A DNA stretch of 64,000 bases from QIAW01 sp035487295 (GTDB lineage Bacteria > Acidobacteriota > Terriglobia > Terriglobales > Acidobacteriaceae), in assembly GCA_035487295.1 (NCBI GenBank), contig DATHMH010000031.1:1-64000 (forward strand), given 5' to 3'. The number at the start of each line of letters is the position of its first letter. Within the stretch, counting starts at the first letter, position 1. The position numbers and the translations under genes were made by a program. The notes under the pieces are model-generated. The model saw only the letters and a list, made by a program, of their open reading frames with translations, did not search any database and had not been told where the DNA came from. Of the stretch, positions 63,432 through 64,000 are shown piece after piece.

Positions 63432-64000
63432 ATGAGGCCGTCGAAGGCTTTTCAATTCGCCTCCCCGGGCGTTTCTAAAGCCCCAGCGCCACTCGACAGC
63501 GGCGCGCTTAAATGGCACATCGGGGGCAAAAAGCCCGGCGAGACCTACAAGGCTCGTGATTTGTCGAACCGCATCGGCCTTCGCACGCTCTTCTTTGCTC
63601 TGCTGGTTGTGATCAGTTACTATGTCGGAACAAAGATCGGCTTCTCCTTTACCCCCAGAGACCGGTCCATTTCGATTTTTTGGCCTCCCAACGCAATGCT
63701 GGTAGCGGCGTTGCTGCTGGCGCCAAAGAAGTGGTGGTGGACCTTCTTCCTGGCGGTGCTTCCCGCCCACCTGCTGGTTCAACTGCAGAGCGGGGTGCCT
63801 GTTTCGCTGACAATCGGCTGGTTTGTTGGAAACTCGGCAGAATCATTGCTTGGCGCATGCTGCATCCGCTACTTCCTGGAACGGGAATCTCTGTTCGAAA
63901 ACGTGCGAAGTGTTATCGTCTTCCTGGTTTTTGGGGTGATCCTTGCGCCCCTTGCGACGACATTCCTAGATGCCGCCGTAGTGCTCGTTACAGAGGATGG
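63432..64000 (+). CDS. MASE1-domain sensor protein, cut by the window edge
   Basis: The frame is open from ATG-63432 (MRPSKAFQFASPGVSKAP), preceded by AAGGAG, to the last base: 189 codons seen. After a polar start of about 55 residues come transmembrane segments of a MASE1 sensor: LRTLFFALLVVISYYVGTKIGFSF, SISIFWPPNAMLVAALLLAPKKWWW, FFLAVLPAHLLVQLQSGVP, IGWFVGNSAESLLGACCIRYFL and VIVFLVFGVILAPLATTFLDAAVV. FWPPNA and the PAHLLVQLQSG block are typical. MASE1 usually precedes PAS and histidine kinase or GGDEF domains, which would be beyond the edge. Same operon as the kinase at 62225. Confidence 0.87.
   Translation, partial: MRPSKAFQFASPGVSKAPAPLDSGALKWHIGGKKPGETYKARDLSNRIGLRTLFFALLVVISYYVGTKIGFSFTPRDRSISIFWPPNAMLVAALLLAPKKWWWTFFLAVLPAHLLVQLQSGVPVSLTIGWFVGNSAESLLGACCIRYFLERESLFENVRSVIVFLVFGVILAPLATTFLDAAVVLVTED

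Overview
The window looks like a chromosomal segment of an acidobacterium (Acidobacteriota, Terriglobia-like). This is an inference from gene content: two DUF3300-DUF2950 gene pairs, a DUF4136 protein, an AspT/AsdA pair, a MASE1 kinase, Gly/Arg-rich secreted proteins, and a diderm envelope (RND efflux, OmpA, porin). No rRNA or marker gene is present to confirm it.

Layout. (1) Bases 1-8086 are mobile DNA: the end of a secreted protein gene, an IS21-family element (istA/istB), a nuclease-like gene beheaded by that IS, a run of small phage/plasmid-type genes including a superinfection-immunity membrane protein, an excisionase-like HTH and a tyrosine integrase. The block ends in the 3' half of a tRNA-Gln(CTG) gene, the displaced attachment site; the left end of the element lies outside the window. 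(2) Bases 8.1-17.2 kb: a SemiSWEET-like protein, the aspartate/alanine exchanger AspT with aspartate 4-decarboxylase AsdA, DUF3300, DUF2950, two OmpA-type proteins and a secreted protein. (3) 17.4-26.1 kb: a three-gene RND efflux operon and a large MscS-type channel. (4) 26.3-36.5 kb: a zinc-ribbon protein, a second DUF3300-DUF2950 pair, a lone receiver, small secreted and membrane proteins, DUF2254, and a class D-like sortase overlapping the gene for its LPXTG substrate. (5) 36.9-52 kb: a GH63-like glycosidase, lipoprotein, porin, PPK2, outer-membrane proteins, and a PLP basic-amino-acid decarboxylase with a second AspT-type exchanger. (6) 52-64 kb: a two-component cluster with two NarL/LuxR-type regulators, three receiver-only genes (one frameshifted), two HisKA_3 kinases and a MASE1 protein cut by the right edge.

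The main finding is regulatory. About 22 copies of a 16-bp inverted repeat, CTGnCA-N4-TGnCAG, sit almost entirely in intergenic DNA from 8.7 to 60.3 kb, in front of most transcription units. In 18 of 22 a T/CAnnnT hexamer (-10-like) lies exactly 23-24 nt downstream, which centres the repeat near -44. That is the geometry of a lux box or class II activator site. The shape also fits the CTGT-N8-ACAG format of enterobacterial LexA boxes, but the genes and the fixed position argue for an activator. The mobile element at the left carries none. The region therefore reads as a co-regulated envelope and acid/ion stress island, probably under a LuxR/NarL-type regulator, perhaps one of those encoded in the window (inference).
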